Of a stretch of 64,000 bases of DNA, positions 52,872 through 62,031 are shown piece by piece. Within the stretch, counting starts at the first letter, position 1. Every line of letters starts with the position of its first letter. The translations under genes and the position numbers were made by a program. Below the pieces are notes generated by a model. It ran no database searches and was not told the DNA's origin. It worked only from the letters and a program-made list of their open reading frames with translations. The stretch comes from Methylosinus sp. Ce-a6 (GTDB lineage: Bacteria > Pseudomonadota > Alphaproteobacteria > Rhizobiales > Beijerinckiaceae). The stretch spans positions 30,477-94,476 of the forward strand of contig NZ_BGJX01000016.1 in assembly GCF_009811655.1 (NCBI RefSeq), in the 5' to 3' direction.

Positions 52872-53624
52872 TCACCGCGCCCGCGCGACGACGCCGACGA
52901 TCGGCCCCATCGGGCGGAAGCGATCGTGCCGCGAGAGCGAGGGCGCATAGAGCGCCGAGATCGAGCCGTCGAGGAACAGCGCATCCGGACATTTCAGCCG
53001 CTCGCGAAACAGGCTCGCGAAAGCGTGGAATGTCACCGGCCGGTTGGAGATGGCGAAAGCGACGATATGGCCGTCGCGCACGCCGACTCCGTTCCTGATC
53101 TTCTCCGACGTGCCGGTCTCGTGGATGCGTGGATTGACGCGTCCGCCGACGACGAGCATCGGACCCGATTGCGTCGCATAGGCGGGATGCAGCCGCTCTT
53201 TGAGGAAGCGCTGCGTCTCCGTGACGCCGGCGCGCGCGCCCTCCACCCAGAAGATCCCATTGGGCTTCATGTGGAAATTGCCGGCGCCCGAACGGGTGTT
53301 GGCGCCCTTCTCCAACCGCCCGCCTTCGACATAGAGGCCGATCGGCAGGCGGCGCTCGTCATACATTCCCGCATTCATCGCGAAGGCGAGCGTCTCGCCC
53401 TTTTGCGCGAGCGCCGCATCGAGCGCCGAGAAGGAGCCGAAGACCTCGCCCTTCTCATCGGCGAGAAAGAGGCGGATGGAATCGCCGCGCGTGTCGAAGA
53501 CGCAGACCGTATAGCTCGCGCCGGCGTGCTCCATGTCCTGGCAAGGGTTGCGCGGCGCCGCGGCGGCGGGCGAGGCGAGGAAGAGCGAGACGGCGAAGGG
53601 CAGGAGGCGATGCAGCGGACTCAT
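52872..53624 (-). CDS. Phosphodiester glycosidase family protein (NAGPA-like, DUF2233)
   Basis: A 250-residue exported protein with a signal peptide (about 1-22). The domain has FAMNAGMYDERRLPIGLYVE, then SGPMLVVGG, RNGVGVRDGHIVAFAIS and the late CPDALFLDGSISALY, the family's core asparagine/aspartate motifs. Members cleave N-acetylglucosamine phosphodiesters or related wall sugars in the periplasm. Longer starts would remove the signal peptide from the N-terminus and are rejected. Confidence 0.85.
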   Translation of the reverse strand: MSPLHRLLPFAVSLFLASPAAAAPRNPCQDMEHAGASYTVCVFDTRGDSIRLFLADEKGEVFGSFSALDAALAQKGETLAFAMNAGMYDERRLPIGLYVEGGRLEKGANTRSGAGNFHMKPNGIFWVEGARAGVTETQRFLKERLHPAYATQSGPMLVVGGRVNPRIHETGTSEKIRNGVGVRDGHIVAFAISNRPVTFHAFASLFRERLKCPDALFLDGSISALYAPSLSRHDRFRPMGPIVGVVARAR

Positions 53625-53664
53625 GCGCCGACCATAGCATGACGCGCCGATTCGCTCCCGCGCC

Positions 53665-54225
53665 TCAGTCCGGCGGCGCGGAGGCGCCGAGACCGAGCGA
53701 GCGCTGCATGATGACCGAATCGGTCCAGCGGCCGAATTTATATCCGACGCCGGAGAGATAGCCGGCCTGACGAAATCCGATCGCTTCATGCAGTTTCAGC
53801 GAAGCCTCGTTGGCGGCGTCGACATAGCCGATCATTTGCCGGAAACCCGCCGCCGCGCAGGAATCGACCAGCGCCTGCAACAGCAGTCGGCCGACGCCGC
53901 GATGGAGGTGATTGGGATCGACATAGATCGAATGTTTCACGACATAGCGATAGGCCGGCCGCTTGCGGAAGGGCACGACATAAGCGTAGCCGACGACTCT
54001 GCGGTCGTGCTCGGCGACGAGATGCGGCAGCCGATGATTGCCCATGTTCTTGCGGCGCCGCTTCAGATCTTCCTTCTGCGGCGGCTCGTAGAGCGGCGCG
54101 GCGGCAGGGTCGAGCCCCTTGCGCACATGCTGCAGATAGATCGCCAGCATGGCGTCGACATCCTCGTCGCGCGACGGGCGCAGCAGGATCGTCGCGCGTT
54201 CGGCGTCGCCCTCGGCGATCGTCAT
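53665..54225 (-). CDS. GNAT family N-acetyltransferase, phosphinothricin-acetyltransferase-like
   Basis: A 186-residue acetyltransferase with LRPSRDEDVDAMLAIYLQHV at the start, KHSIYVDPNHLHRGVGRLLL as acetyl-CoA-binding motif A (R-G-V-G-R), and GYVDAANEASLKLHEAIGF as motif B. The final FGRWTDSVIMQRSLG matches the Pat subgroup. The ATG overlaps the stop of the decarboxylase gene (ATGA at 54222-54225), so they are coupled. An acetyltransferase for the amine made by the decarboxylase is an attractive inference. Confidence 0.87.
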   Translation of the reverse strand: MTIAEGDAERATILLRPSRDEDVDAMLAIYLQHVRKGLDPAAAPLYEPPQKEDLKRRRKNMGNHRLPHLVAEHDRRVVGYAYVVPFRKRPAYRYVVKHSIYVDPNHLHRGVGRLLLQALVDSCAAAGFRQMIGYVDAANEASLKLHEAIGFRQAGYLSGVGYKFGRWTDSVIMQRSLGLGASAPPD

Positions 54226-56579
54226 TCCTGCACCACATAAGTGTAGAGCCGCATTCGCGCCTCGCCGTTCCATTGCTTGTAGAGCCCCTGAATCTCATAG
54301 TCGAAGCCGGGGAAGAGGCTGGCGCTCCGCTCGAACATGCGCAGATAGTCGAGCATCGGCCGCGCCTTCTCGCCGAGCCGCTCGCCGGGGACGATCGTCG
54401 CAATGCCTGGCGGATAGATGACGAAGAGCGTCGTCGCTATGCGGCCCTCGATCTCGTCGATCGGCAGATAGTCGGCCTCGTTGCGCACGAGGCGGAGATA
54501 GGCTTCGCGCGGCGTCATGACCATATCGGGCAGATGCTCCTGCCGAAATTGCGCCTGCTGAAGCGCGCTCACATTCGCCTCCTTGAAGAAGCGATGCATG
54601 TCGGCGCAGAGATCGCGCAGCCGCACGCCCTTGTAGCGCGCCGCTCTGCGCGCGACGAATTCGGGGATGACGTCCTGGAGCAGCGCATTGTCGTCATGCA
54701 GGCGCTTGAAGGCGACGAGCGCGGAGACGAGCGTTCCCGCCTTGCTCGATTCGACGCCCGGCGTCAGCAGGAAGAGCAGCGAGTTGAGATCGTTCTTCTC
54801 CGGCACGATGCGATTCTCGCGCAAATATTGCGCGACGACCGGGGCGGGAATCCCATGATCCGCATAAGCGCCGGTGGCGCGGTCGAAGCCCGGCGTCAGC
54901 AGGGTGAGCTTGGCCGGATCGGTGATGGCGAAGCCCCGCGCCATCTGCGCATAGCCGTGCCAGGAGGCGTCCGGCGAGAGCGCCCAGAATTCGGGATTGC
55001 GGGCGAGCTGATCGGTGGAGACGCTCTCCCAGGGAACGCGATGCGCGCCAGCTTCGCGCGCGGCGTCCGGAATGGAGACCCAATCGGGCGCGAAAGGATC
55101 GAAGAACCAGCGCCGCGCCGGGTCCTGCTCCTTGGCCTCGAATTCGCGCCGCACCGCGCGCAGCTTCTTGCGCAGCTCAATGCCGAGCCGGATCGTGTCG
55201 TCCCATAAGAGCTCGCCGGAGCGGCCCTTCATCATCTGCGTGCCGACGTCGAGCGAGGCGAACAGCGGATAGAAGGGCGAGGTGGAGGCGTGCTGCATGA
55301 ACCCTTCATTGAAGCGGCGATGCTCGACCCGCCGCCGCTGTCCCTTGATGTGCCGATCGCGCACATGGATTTGCGAGGCCTGCGAGAAGCTCGCGAGCTG
55401 CTTGTGCGTCGATTGCGTCGCGACGATTCCGGGCGAGGCCTCGGTCAGATTTTTCAGCCCCATCGCAAAGCGCCGCTCGTAGAGCGGATGGAATTTCATG
55501 AAGCCGGCCCAGGCCTCGTCGAAGAGAATATAGTCGCAGAGATGGCCGATTCTGCCGACGATCCATTCGGCGTCATGGATCGTGCCGTCATAAGTGCATT
55601 GCTCGATGACCGCGGCGCGGAACGGCCGCTCCTTGCGCCAGGCGTCCTTGTCCTTCACCAGCGGATTGGCGCGGATGCGCTCGCGTAGTCTCTCCTCGTC
55701 GAAGGATTGGTGGTCGATGGGGCCGATGAGCCCATGCGCGTTGCGCGTCGTCGGCAGAAAGATCGGCACGCCGCCGCCGAGCAGCAGCGCGCCGTGATGC
55801 GCGGCCTTGTGATTGTTGCGGTCGAAGAGCACGAGATCGCCTTCGGCGATCAGATTGGTGAGCACGATCTTGTTGGAGGAGGAGGTGCCGTTGAGCACGA
55901 AATAGGTCTTCTCCGCGCCGAAGATTTCGGCCGCCGCCTTTTGCGCGGCGAGCGCCGGGCCTTCATGCGTCAACAGATCGCCGAGCTCGATGACGGAATT
56001 GTCGAGATCGTCGCGGAACACGGCCTCGCCCAGATGCTCCATGAAAATGCGGCCGATCGGGCTGCGGCTGTAGAAAATGCCGCCATTGTGCCCCGGGCAG
56101 GTCCAGAGCTGATTGCCTTCCTCGGCATAGTCGACCAGCGCGCCGAAGAAGGGCGTCTTCAGCGTCTGCGCATATTGCTTCAAGCGCGAGACGAGATTCT
56201 TGGCGATGAACGCCGGCGTCTCCTCGGCGAGAAACACATAGCCGTCGATGAAATCCAGCACCTCGACCGGAATGTCCTCGAAGCGCTTGCGGCGGATGAG
56301 CAGCACGATCGGCATGTCGAGGCCGCGCCTGCGCATGAGCTCGATGAGCGAGGCGGTCTTTCCCTCGAGCCCGCGCTTGCCCCAGTCGACGACGAGGCAG
56401 CCGATGGCCGCGTCGGTCTGCACGACGATCTCGGCGTCCTCCACGCGTCGCGCCCGCACGACCTCGAAGCCCATGCTCTCGATCGCCGTGATGATCTGAT
56501 TGACGCGCAGCCCCTCGAGATCGTCGGCCTCGAAGTTCGGCGCGGAGAAGAGGAAAGTGAAGCGACGGGAGAAGTCCAT
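54222..56579 (-). CDS. Orn/Lys/Arg decarboxylase, inducible large type
   Basis: A 785-residue PLP enzyme. An N-terminal receiver-like wing domain (about 1-130) is followed by the fold-type I catalytic domain, with HNGGIFYSRSPIGRIF, VLNGTSSSNKIVL, the cofactor lysine in TQSTHKQLASFSQ, and the C-terminal domain. It decarboxylates a basic amino acid to a polyamine precursor (putrescine, cadaverine or agmatine). Which one cannot be settled from sequence. The gene is translationally coupled to a GNAT and diverges from the MoxR operon. Confidence 0.9.
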   Translation of the reverse strand: MDFSRRFTFLFSAPNFEADDLEGLRVNQIITAIESMGFEVVRARRVEDAEIVVQTDAAIGCLVVDWGKRGLEGKTASLIELMRRRGLDMPIVLLIRRKRFEDIPVEVLDFIDGYVFLAEETPAFIAKNLVSRLKQYAQTLKTPFFGALVDYAEEGNQLWTCPGHNGGIFYSRSPIGRIFMEHLGEAVFRDDLDNSVIELGDLLTHEGPALAAQKAAAEIFGAEKTYFVLNGTSSSNKIVLTNLIAEGDLVLFDRNNHKAAHHGALLLGGGVPIFLPTTRNAHGLIGPIDHQSFDEERLRERIRANPLVKDKDAWRKERPFRAAVIEQCTYDGTIHDAEWIVGRIGHLCDYILFDEAWAGFMKFHPLYERRFAMGLKNLTEASPGIVATQSTHKQLASFSQASQIHVRDRHIKGQRRRVEHRRFNEGFMQHASTSPFYPLFASLDVGTQMMKGRSGELLWDDTIRLGIELRKKLRAVRREFEAKEQDPARRWFFDPFAPDWVSIPDAAREAGAHRVPWESVSTDQLARNPEFWALSPDASWHGYAQMARGFAITDPAKLTLLTPGFDRATGAYADHGIPAPVVAQYLRENRIVPEKNDLNSLLFLLTPGVESSKAGTLVSALVAFKRLHDDNALLQDVIPEFVARRAARYKGVRLRDLCADMHRFFKEANVSALQQAQFRQEHLPDMVMTPREAYLRLVRNEADYLPIDEIEGRIATTLFVIYPPGIATIVPGERLGEKARPMLDYLRMFERSASLFPGFDYEIQGLYKQWNGEARMRLYTYVVQE

Positions 56580-56952
56580 GGAGAGCCTGTAGCGCTAGCG
56601 CCGGGAGGGAGGAGCTCGGCACACACAGCTTGGTTCTGTGACACAATCGTGACGAGGGGACGAATTGGGGCTGTCGCGGTCTCGCCTTTCGTCCGGAGCG
56701 AATTTCGATCGCGCGCTCGCGAGCCTCGACGATTTCGCCGCGACGATTCGTCCACGCCTCGCGGCCGCGTGATTCATGAAGAGAGGCGCCGGCGGGTCGC
56801 GATTCGAGCGGTTCGCGCCGACGCGCGCAATCGGATGAATTTTCTGAATGATCGGGAGTATTGCCCGTCGCCCATAGTCCAGTTTTCCCTCGACAGCGGG
56901 CGCGGCGGGGGCGAAAGTCCGCCGGCGCGCAACCCGCCGATGGACCGACCGC
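56580..56952. other. Divergent region between the decarboxylase and the MoxR operon
   Basis: About 370 bases without a convincing gene. The section near 56635-56660 has TGTGACACAATCGTGACG, which looks slightly like a dyad, but no named regulator site is certain. Promoters for the decarboxylase and the MoxR operon should be here. Confidence 0.4.
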
Positions 56953-57948
56953 ATGAATCTGACGGAACCGCTTCGCACTCCGATCCGAGGCTTTGATCCC
57001 GGCGCCCGCTTCGCGGAGATCAGGACATTTCTGCAAGACCATCTCGTCGGCGCCGACGCGCTGATCGAGCGCCTGCTGGTGGGCCTGCTCGCCGACGGCC
57101 ATGTTCTGCTCGAGGGCGCGCCGGGCCTCGCCAAGACGCGCGCCGTCAAGCTGCTCGCCCGCGCCCTCGATCTCTCCTTCGCGCGCATTCAATGCACGCC
57201 CGACCTCATGCCGGCCGACGTCACCGGCACGTCGATCTGGCGGCAGGACAGAGGCGTCTTCGAATTCGCCGCCGGGCCGATATTTCATTCGCTGCTGCTC
57301 GTGGACGAGATCAATCGCGCGCCGCCCAAGGTGCAGTCGTCCCTGCTCGAGGCCATGGCCGAGCGCCAGGCGACGATCGCCGGCGCGACCCATGCGTTGC
57401 CCGATCCTTTCATGACCGTGGCGACGCAGAACCCGATCGAGCACGAAGGCACTTTTCCTCTACCGGAAGCGCAGCTCGACCGCTTCATGCTGCATGTCGA
57501 GCTCGCTCTGCCGGACGCCGAGACGGAGCGGCGCATTCTCGACCTCGTCGAGCGCGAGGAGCAGGGCGAGCCCGCCGCTCCGCCCGCGGCGCTCGACGCC
57601 GAGGAGATCGCCGCCGCGCGCCATGCGGCGAAAACCGTTTTTCTCTCGGCGGCGGTCAAGGATTACATCGTTCGCCTCGTCACCGCCCCGCGCGACGCGA
57701 AGATCGCGCCGGAGCTCGCGGCGAAGATCGAGCATCCGTCTTCGTCCCGCGGCACTCTGGCGCTCGCCGCCGCGGCCAAGGCGCGCGCCTTTCTCGACGG
57801 ACGCGACTATGTCTCGCCGCAGGATGTGAGCGAGCTCGCCGTCGACGTTCTCTCTCACCGCACCATTCTCGGCTGGCGCGCGCTCGCCGAGGGCGAGACG
57901 CCGCGCGCGATCATCCGCGCCTATCTCGACGCGGTTGCGCCGGCATGA
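56953..57948 (+). CDS. MoxR family AAA ATPase
   Basis: A 331-residue AAA+ ATPase. The Walker A is LLEGAPGLAKTRAVK near 52-66, the Walker B LLLVDEINRAPPKVQ near 114-128, followed by sensor 1 MTVATQNPIEHEGTFPLPEA and the arginine-rich lid. MoxR proteins fold or activate partner complexes together with VWA proteins. It is the first gene of a seven-gene operon; its stop overlaps the start of DUF58 by ATGA. No strong ribosome site is seen before the ATG. Confidence 0.92.
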   Translation: MNLTEPLRTPIRGFDPGARFAEIRTFLQDHLVGADALIERLLVGLLADGHVLLEGAPGLAKTRAVKLLARALDLSFARIQCTPDLMPADVTGTSIWRQDRGVFEFAAGPIFHSLLLVDEINRAPPKVQSSLLEAMAERQATIAGATHALPDPFMTVATQNPIEHEGTFPLPEAQLDRFMLHVELALPDAETERRILDLVEREEQGEPAAPPAALDAEEIAAARHAAKTVFLSAAVKDYIVRLVTAPRDAKIAPELAAKIEHPSSSRGTLALAAAAKARAFLDGRDYVSPQDVSELAVDVLSHRTILGWRALAEGETPRAIIRAYLDAVAPA

Positions 57949-58856
57949 ACGACCTTGCTCGCGTCGCCGGCGTCGATCTCGACATCGAGGCCTTGATGCG
58001 CCTGCGGCTCTTCGCGAAGAGCGGCGCGCGCAGAGCGGCCGCCGCCGCGCCGCATGGCGGCTTCGTCCGCCGCCGGCGCGGACGCGGCGCCGAGACCTAT
58101 GACGTCAGGCCCTGGTCGGATGGCGACGATATTCGCAATCTCGATCGCAATGTGACGGCGCGCATGGGCGCGCCGCATGTGCGCAGCTTCCATGACGAGC
58201 GCGAATGCGCCGTGCTCTATCTCGTCGATTTTCGCGCGCCCATGCTGTTCGGCACGCGGCGCGCCTTTCGTTCCGTCGCCGCCGCTGAAGCCTCCGTCGC
58301 CTCCGCCTGGCGCGTGATCGACGGCGGCGGCCGCGTCGGCCTCGCGGCGATCGGCCCGACGGGGGCGCGTTTGTTCGGTTGGGCCACTGCCGCGCGGCGC
58401 TTTCCGCCTCTGCTCGTCGCGCTCGCGGAAATGCACCGCGCCGCGCTCGAAGAGCGAGGCGAAGGCGAGGAGCCGCCGCTCGCCGCCGCGCTCGAGGAAA
58501 TGGAGCGCCTCGCCGGGTCCCCGGCGATCACGCTCGCCACCTCGCTCGACGCGCCAGGCGAAGCTTTCGACGCCATCGCCGAGCGCATCGCGCGGCGGCG
58601 CGAATTCTGCGTCCTGCTCGTCGCCGATCGTTTCGAGCTCGCTCCGCCGCCGGGGCTCTATCCGTTTCGCACGCGCGGGCAAGCCGGCGCGCTGCGTATC
58701 GCGCGCGGCGCGGCGCCCGCGCCGGACGAGCGGCGGGCGCGTCTTCGCCGCATCGGCGCGCTTTCGCTCGAGATCGACGCCGGCTGCGACGCCGAGACGA
58801 TCGCGCGCGCGATCGAGCATTTCGATCTGGAGCGTTGCGATGGCCGATTCGTCTGA
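57945..58856 (+). CDS. DUF58 domain-containing protein
   Basis: A 303-residue protein with the DUF58 signature RGRGAETYDVRPWSDGDDIR (in part), IRNLDRNVTARMG, and a VWA-like fold following. DUF58 proteins accompany MoxR ATPases in every such operon. The start overlaps the MoxR stop by ATGA, and the end overlaps the next gene by 17 bases. Confidence 0.9.
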   Translation: MNDLARVAGVDLDIEALMRLRLFAKSGARRAAAAAPHGGFVRRRRGRGAETYDVRPWSDGDDIRNLDRNVTARMGAPHVRSFHDERECAVLYLVDFRAPMLFGTRRAFRSVAAAEASVASAWRVIDGGGRVGLAAIGPTGARLFGWATAARRFPPLLVALAEMHRAALEERGEGEEPPLAAALEEMERLAGSPAITLATSLDAPGEAFDAIAERIARRREFCVLLVADRFELAPPPGLYPFRTRGQAGALRIARGAAPAPDERRARLRRIGALSLEIDAGCDAETIARAIEHFDLERCDGRFV

Positions 58857-59289
58857 GCTCCTCGCGCAATTGCGGCCTTTGCGCGCGCCGCCTGCGGACG
58901 GAACAGCGGAGATTCTCCTCATGGCGCTCGCGGGCTCGCTCGCCGCGGCGACGCTCGCCATCGGCTTTCTGGTCTGGCGCGCGCGCCGCCGGCCTTTGCG
59001 TCGCGCCGCGCTTATCGCGCTCGCCGCCGCGCGCGATCTGCCGGCGGACGAGAGGCTCACCGCGCAAGCGAAAATGTTGCGCGATCTCGTCGGCGCGCTC
59101 GACGGCGGGATCGCGCGCCTTCATGGCGAGGAATGGCTGGCGCGGCTCGACGCGCTCTTCGCGACGACCGCGTTCAGTAAAGGCGAGGGCCGCGCCTTCG
59201 GCGACGCGCTCTATTCTCCGCGCGCCGACGATCCGAGCGAAACGCTCGATCGCGTTTTGCAGAAGCTGCTGGCGAGGCTCGATCGATGA
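58840..59289 (+). CDS. DUF4381 domain-containing membrane protein
   Basis: A 149-residue protein with LLAQLRPLRAPP at the N-terminus, one membrane helix (about 27-47, MALAGSLAAATLAIGFLVW), and a helical cytosolic domain containing WLARLDALFATTAF. DUF4381 proteins sit in MoxR/VWA operons between DUF58 and the first VWA gene, as here. It overlaps both neighbours. Confidence 0.88.
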   Translation: MADSSELLAQLRPLRAPPADGTAEILLMALAGSLAAATLAIGFLVWRARRRPLRRAALIALAAARDLPADERLTAQAKMLRDLVGALDGGIARLHGEEWLARLDALFATTAFSKGEGRAFGDALYSPRADDPSETLDRVLQKLLARLDR

Positions 59290-60251
59290 ACGGTGTCGAG
59301 TTGGCCGCGCCCCTCGCTCTCGCGCTGCTGCCTCTCCCGCTGCTGCTGCGGCTTCTGCTCGGGGTGGGCGCGTCTTCCGGCGGCGGGCTGCCGCTGCCCG
59401 CGACCATTCGCGATCGGCTCGGCGCCGGCGCCTCCGCAGGGGCGCCGCGTCTCTCCTGGCGCGCGCTCGTTTCGTCGCTCGCCTGGATAAGTCTCATGCT
59501 CGCGCTCGCTGGGCCGCGCGTCGCGAACGCGGTCGCCGCTCTGCCGGCCGCGGGGCGCGACATCATGCTGGCGCTCGATCTCTCCGGCAGCATGATGAAG
59601 ACGGATTTCGAGCAGAGCGGCGTCGCCGCGAGCCGCCTCGCGATTTTGAAACATGTCGGCTCGGAGCTGATCCATCGCCGCGCCGGCGATCGTGTCGGCC
59701 TCGTCGTCTTCGCCGAGACCGCCTTCGCCGCGGCGCCTCTGAGCTTCGACCTCCGCGCCGTGAGCGCGACGCTCGCGGAGATGGAGATCGGCGTCGTCGG
59801 CCGCTCCACGGCGATCGGCGAAGGGCTCGGCCTCGCGGTGAAGCGCCTCTCCGATTCGACCGCGCCGTCGCGCCTCGTGATCCTTCTCTCCGACGGCGCC
59901 AATAACGCCGGCTCCAGCGAGCCCGCCGCGGTCGCCGCGCTCGCGCGCGACATGGGCGTGAAAATCTTCACCATTGGCCTCGGCGTGGACGATACGGCGA
60001 CCAAGCCGGACGATCCCGACGCCGTCGATTTCGTCGCTCTGCGGCATATCGCCGAGATCGGCGGCGGCGCGGCCTTTCGCGCCCGCACCGGCGCGGAGCT
60101 CGACGCCGCGGCGCGCGCCATAGAGGCGCTCGTCGCAGGGCCCGCGCCCGCGCCGCCGAGGGTGATCTTCCACGAGCTCTGGATCTATCCCGGCGCGCTC
60201 GCCCTCATTGCCTGCGCGGCGCTCGCGCTCTCGACCAGGGAGCGGCGATGA
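59286..60251 (+). CDS. VWA domain-containing membrane protein (BatA-like)
   Basis: A 321-residue protein with two N-terminal membrane helices, a VWA domain and a C-terminal helix. The metal-ion-dependent adhesion motif is complete: DLSGSMMKTDF for D-x-S-x-S, a threonine in GRSTAIGEGLGL, and LLSDGANNAG for the last Asp. The protein is anchored in the inner membrane with the VWA domain probably in the periplasm. It overlaps both neighbours in the Bat operon. Confidence 0.9.
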   Translation: MNGVELAAPLALALLPLPLLLRLLLGVGASSGGGLPLPATIRDRLGAGASAGAPRLSWRALVSSLAWISLMLALAGPRVANAVAALPAAGRDIMLALDLSGSMMKTDFEQSGVAASRLAILKHVGSELIHRRAGDRVGLVVFAETAFAAAPLSFDLRAVSATLAEMEIGVVGRSTAIGEGLGLAVKRLSDSTAPSRLVILLSDGANNAGSSEPAAVAALARDMGVKIFTIGLGVDDTATKPDDPDAVDFVALRHIAEIGGGAAFRARTGAELDAAARAIEALVAGPAPAPPRVIFHELWIYPGALALIACAALALSTRERR

Positions 60252-61159
60252 TCGACTTCGGCGATTTCGCGCTTCTTCGCCCGCTCTGGCTGCTCGTCCT
60301 GCCGGCGCTCGCGCTGCTGTTCGTCGCCACGCGGCGGCGCGACGAGCTCGGCGATTGGCGGCGCGCCGTCGATCCCGCGCTGCTCGCCGTCATGCTCGAT
60401 CGTCACGCGTTTCGCGGCGCGTCGCGGCGCGACGGGCCGATCTTCCTCAGCGTGGCGCTCCTTGCTCTGGCGCTCTGCGGTCCGGCGGCGAAAACGCCGG
60501 GCGCCGAGCAGTTCCACAATCTCGACGCGACAATGATCCTGCTCGACGTCTCGCGCGGGGAGCGGCTGCCGCAGGCGGTCGCGGCGGCGCAATTCCTGCT
60601 CGAACGCTCCGGCGCGCGGCAGGTCGGCCTCGCGCTCTACGCCGGCGACGCCTATCTCGCGAGCCCGCTGACCGACGATGCGAAATCGCTCGAATCCCTC
60701 TTGTTCGCCGTCGACGACGTGACGGTTCCCGACGGCGGGATCAGGCCCGATCGCGCGCTCGCCTTCGCGCGCCGCCTGCTGCGCGAGGCGCAAATCGCAG
60801 CGGCTGACATCGCGGTGATTTCCGACGGCGAGGGACTCGACGCCAGAGCCGAACGTCTCGCCGCCTCGCTCGCCCGCGAAGGGCGCCGGGTGCATAGTCT
60901 GTTCGTCTCCACCCGCGCCGGGGCGGATGCGCTCGATTCCGCCCGCCGTTCGGCGATGGCGGCGCTCGCCGCCGCCGGGGGCGGGCGCGCCGGCGACGCC
61001 GCCGATCCCCAGGAGATCGCCGACGAGATCGCCGCGCGCGGCGTCGCCCATATCGGAGCGAGCGAGCTGCGCGCGCTGCAATGGCGGGACTATGGGCGTT
61101 TTCTGTTGTTTTTCGCAGCCGCGCCGCTGCTGCTCGTCCTGCGCGGGAGGGACGAATGA
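60248..61159 (+). CDS. VWA domain-containing membrane protein (BatB-like)
   Basis: A 303-residue protein with a membrane helix at about 12-28, a VWA-like domain in which the first metal motif is degenerate (LLDVSRGERLPQA, with Arg-Gly-Glu where Ser-x-Ser is expected), IAVISDGEGLD later, and a C-terminal membrane helix. The altered motif means it may not bind metal. Overlaps with BatA and the TPR gene by ATGA. Confidence 0.85.
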   Translation: MIDFGDFALLRPLWLLVLPALALLFVATRRRDELGDWRRAVDPALLAVMLDRHAFRGASRRDGPIFLSVALLALALCGPAAKTPGAEQFHNLDATMILLDVSRGERLPQAVAAAQFLLERSGARQVGLALYAGDAYLASPLTDDAKSLESLLFAVDDVTVPDGGIRPDRALAFARRLLREAQIAAADIAVISDGEGLDARAERLAASLAREGRRVHSLFVSTRAGADALDSARRSAMAALAAAGGGRAGDAADPQEIADEIAARGVAHIGASELRALQWRDYGRFLLFFAAAPLLLVLRGRDE

Positions 61160-62031
61160 CCCCGCACGATCGCATCGGAAGCGAGCCTGAAGGCTCGTGG
61201 TCCTTTGCGTGCCCTGGACCGCGAGCCTTCAGGCTCGCCCTCCTTCTCCTCGTCCTGTCGCTTCTCGGCGCAGGCTGGAGCCTCGGACCGCAACTCGCCG
61301 GCCGCGCGCTGCTGGCGCTGGGCCTCCCCTCCCTCGCGGCTCATGTTTTCGCCGACCCGGCCTGGAAAGGCGTCGCTTTCTATGCCGCGGGGCGGTGGGA
61401 GAACGCCGCCGCCGCCTTCGCGCGCGATCCCGCGAGCGCCTACGACCTCGGCGGCGCGCTGGCGCTCGCCGGACGTTATAAGGAGGCTGTCGCCGCCTAT
61501 GATCGCGCCTTGCGGGCCGACCCGGACGATGACGACGCCTCCTATAACAAGGCTCTGCTCCTCGGCCTGATCGAGCGCGACGGCGCCGGCGGCGACGCCA
61601 GGGCCAATTCGCCAGCCACGGGCCAGCAGCGGGCGCTCGCAAATCTCGACGACGACAGGGGCGGAGCGGGCGAGGGCGCCGCGGGCGACCGCGAGACGCG
61701 CTCACGTCCCGGCGAGCGGGGCGGCGCCAAAGCCTCCAAACTCGGCAAAGGGCAGGATCAGGCGGCGGAGAGCGGCGCCGGCGCGACGGGCGCCGTCGGC
61801 GCCGCGGAGGGCGCGGGCCGCACCGGGGGCCAGAGGATCGACGTCGCCACCCTGCTGCATGAGCGCGACCGCCGCGTGCGCCGCCGCCTCGAGGCGCGCT
61901 CCGTGCGGCCGAGCGCCGAATGGCTGCAAACTCTCGCCGACGATCCCGGCCGTTTCCTGAAGCTCAGGATCGCCGCCGAAAAGGCGCGGCGGCTGCGCGC
62001 CGGCGGCGGCCCGCTGGAGGATGACGATTGA
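61156..62031 (+). CDS. TPR-containing membrane protein (BatC-like) carrying a palindromic repeat in its N-terminus
   Basis: A 291-residue protein with a membrane helix at about residues 32-50 (LLLLVLSLLGAGWSL), a TPR-like region GRYKEAVAAYDRALRADPDDDDASYNKAL (given in part: GRYKEAVAAYDRALRADP), and a low-complexity Gly/Ala linker. The first 28 residues (GSEPEGSW...PGPRAFRLA) are coded by an inverted pair of TGAA-loop palindromes, so this part probably comes from a repeat inserted in the gene. The ATG overlaps the BatB stop. Confidence 0.85.
   Translation: MTPHDRIGSEPEGSWSFACPGPRAFRLALLLLVLSLLGAGWSLGPQLAGRALLALGLPSLAAHVFADPAWKGVAFYAAGRWENAAAAFARDPASAYDLGGALALAGRYKEAVAAYDRALRADPDDDDASYNKALLLGLIERDGAGGDARANSPATGQQRALANLDDDRGGAGEGAAGDRETRSRPGERGGAKASKLGKGQDQAAESGAGATGAVGAAEGAGRTGGQRIDVATLLHERDRRVRRRLEARSVRPSAEWLQTLADDPGRFLKLRIAAEKARRLRAGGGPLEDDD
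61181..61238 (+). repeat. Inverted pair of TGAA-loop palindromes within the batC-like gene, copies 3 and 4
   Basis: Two copies of the core (61181-61197 and 61221-61238) in opposite orientation, with flanking TGGTCC / GGACC, form a 23-base inverted repeat with one mismatch and a 12-base spacer. The frame stays open, so the repeat is translated. Confidence 0.85.

Noticed and set aside
56635..56660. CRP/FNR-like dyad TGTGACACAATCGTGACG
   Set aside because: The second half does not match the complement of the first, so no named site is claimed.
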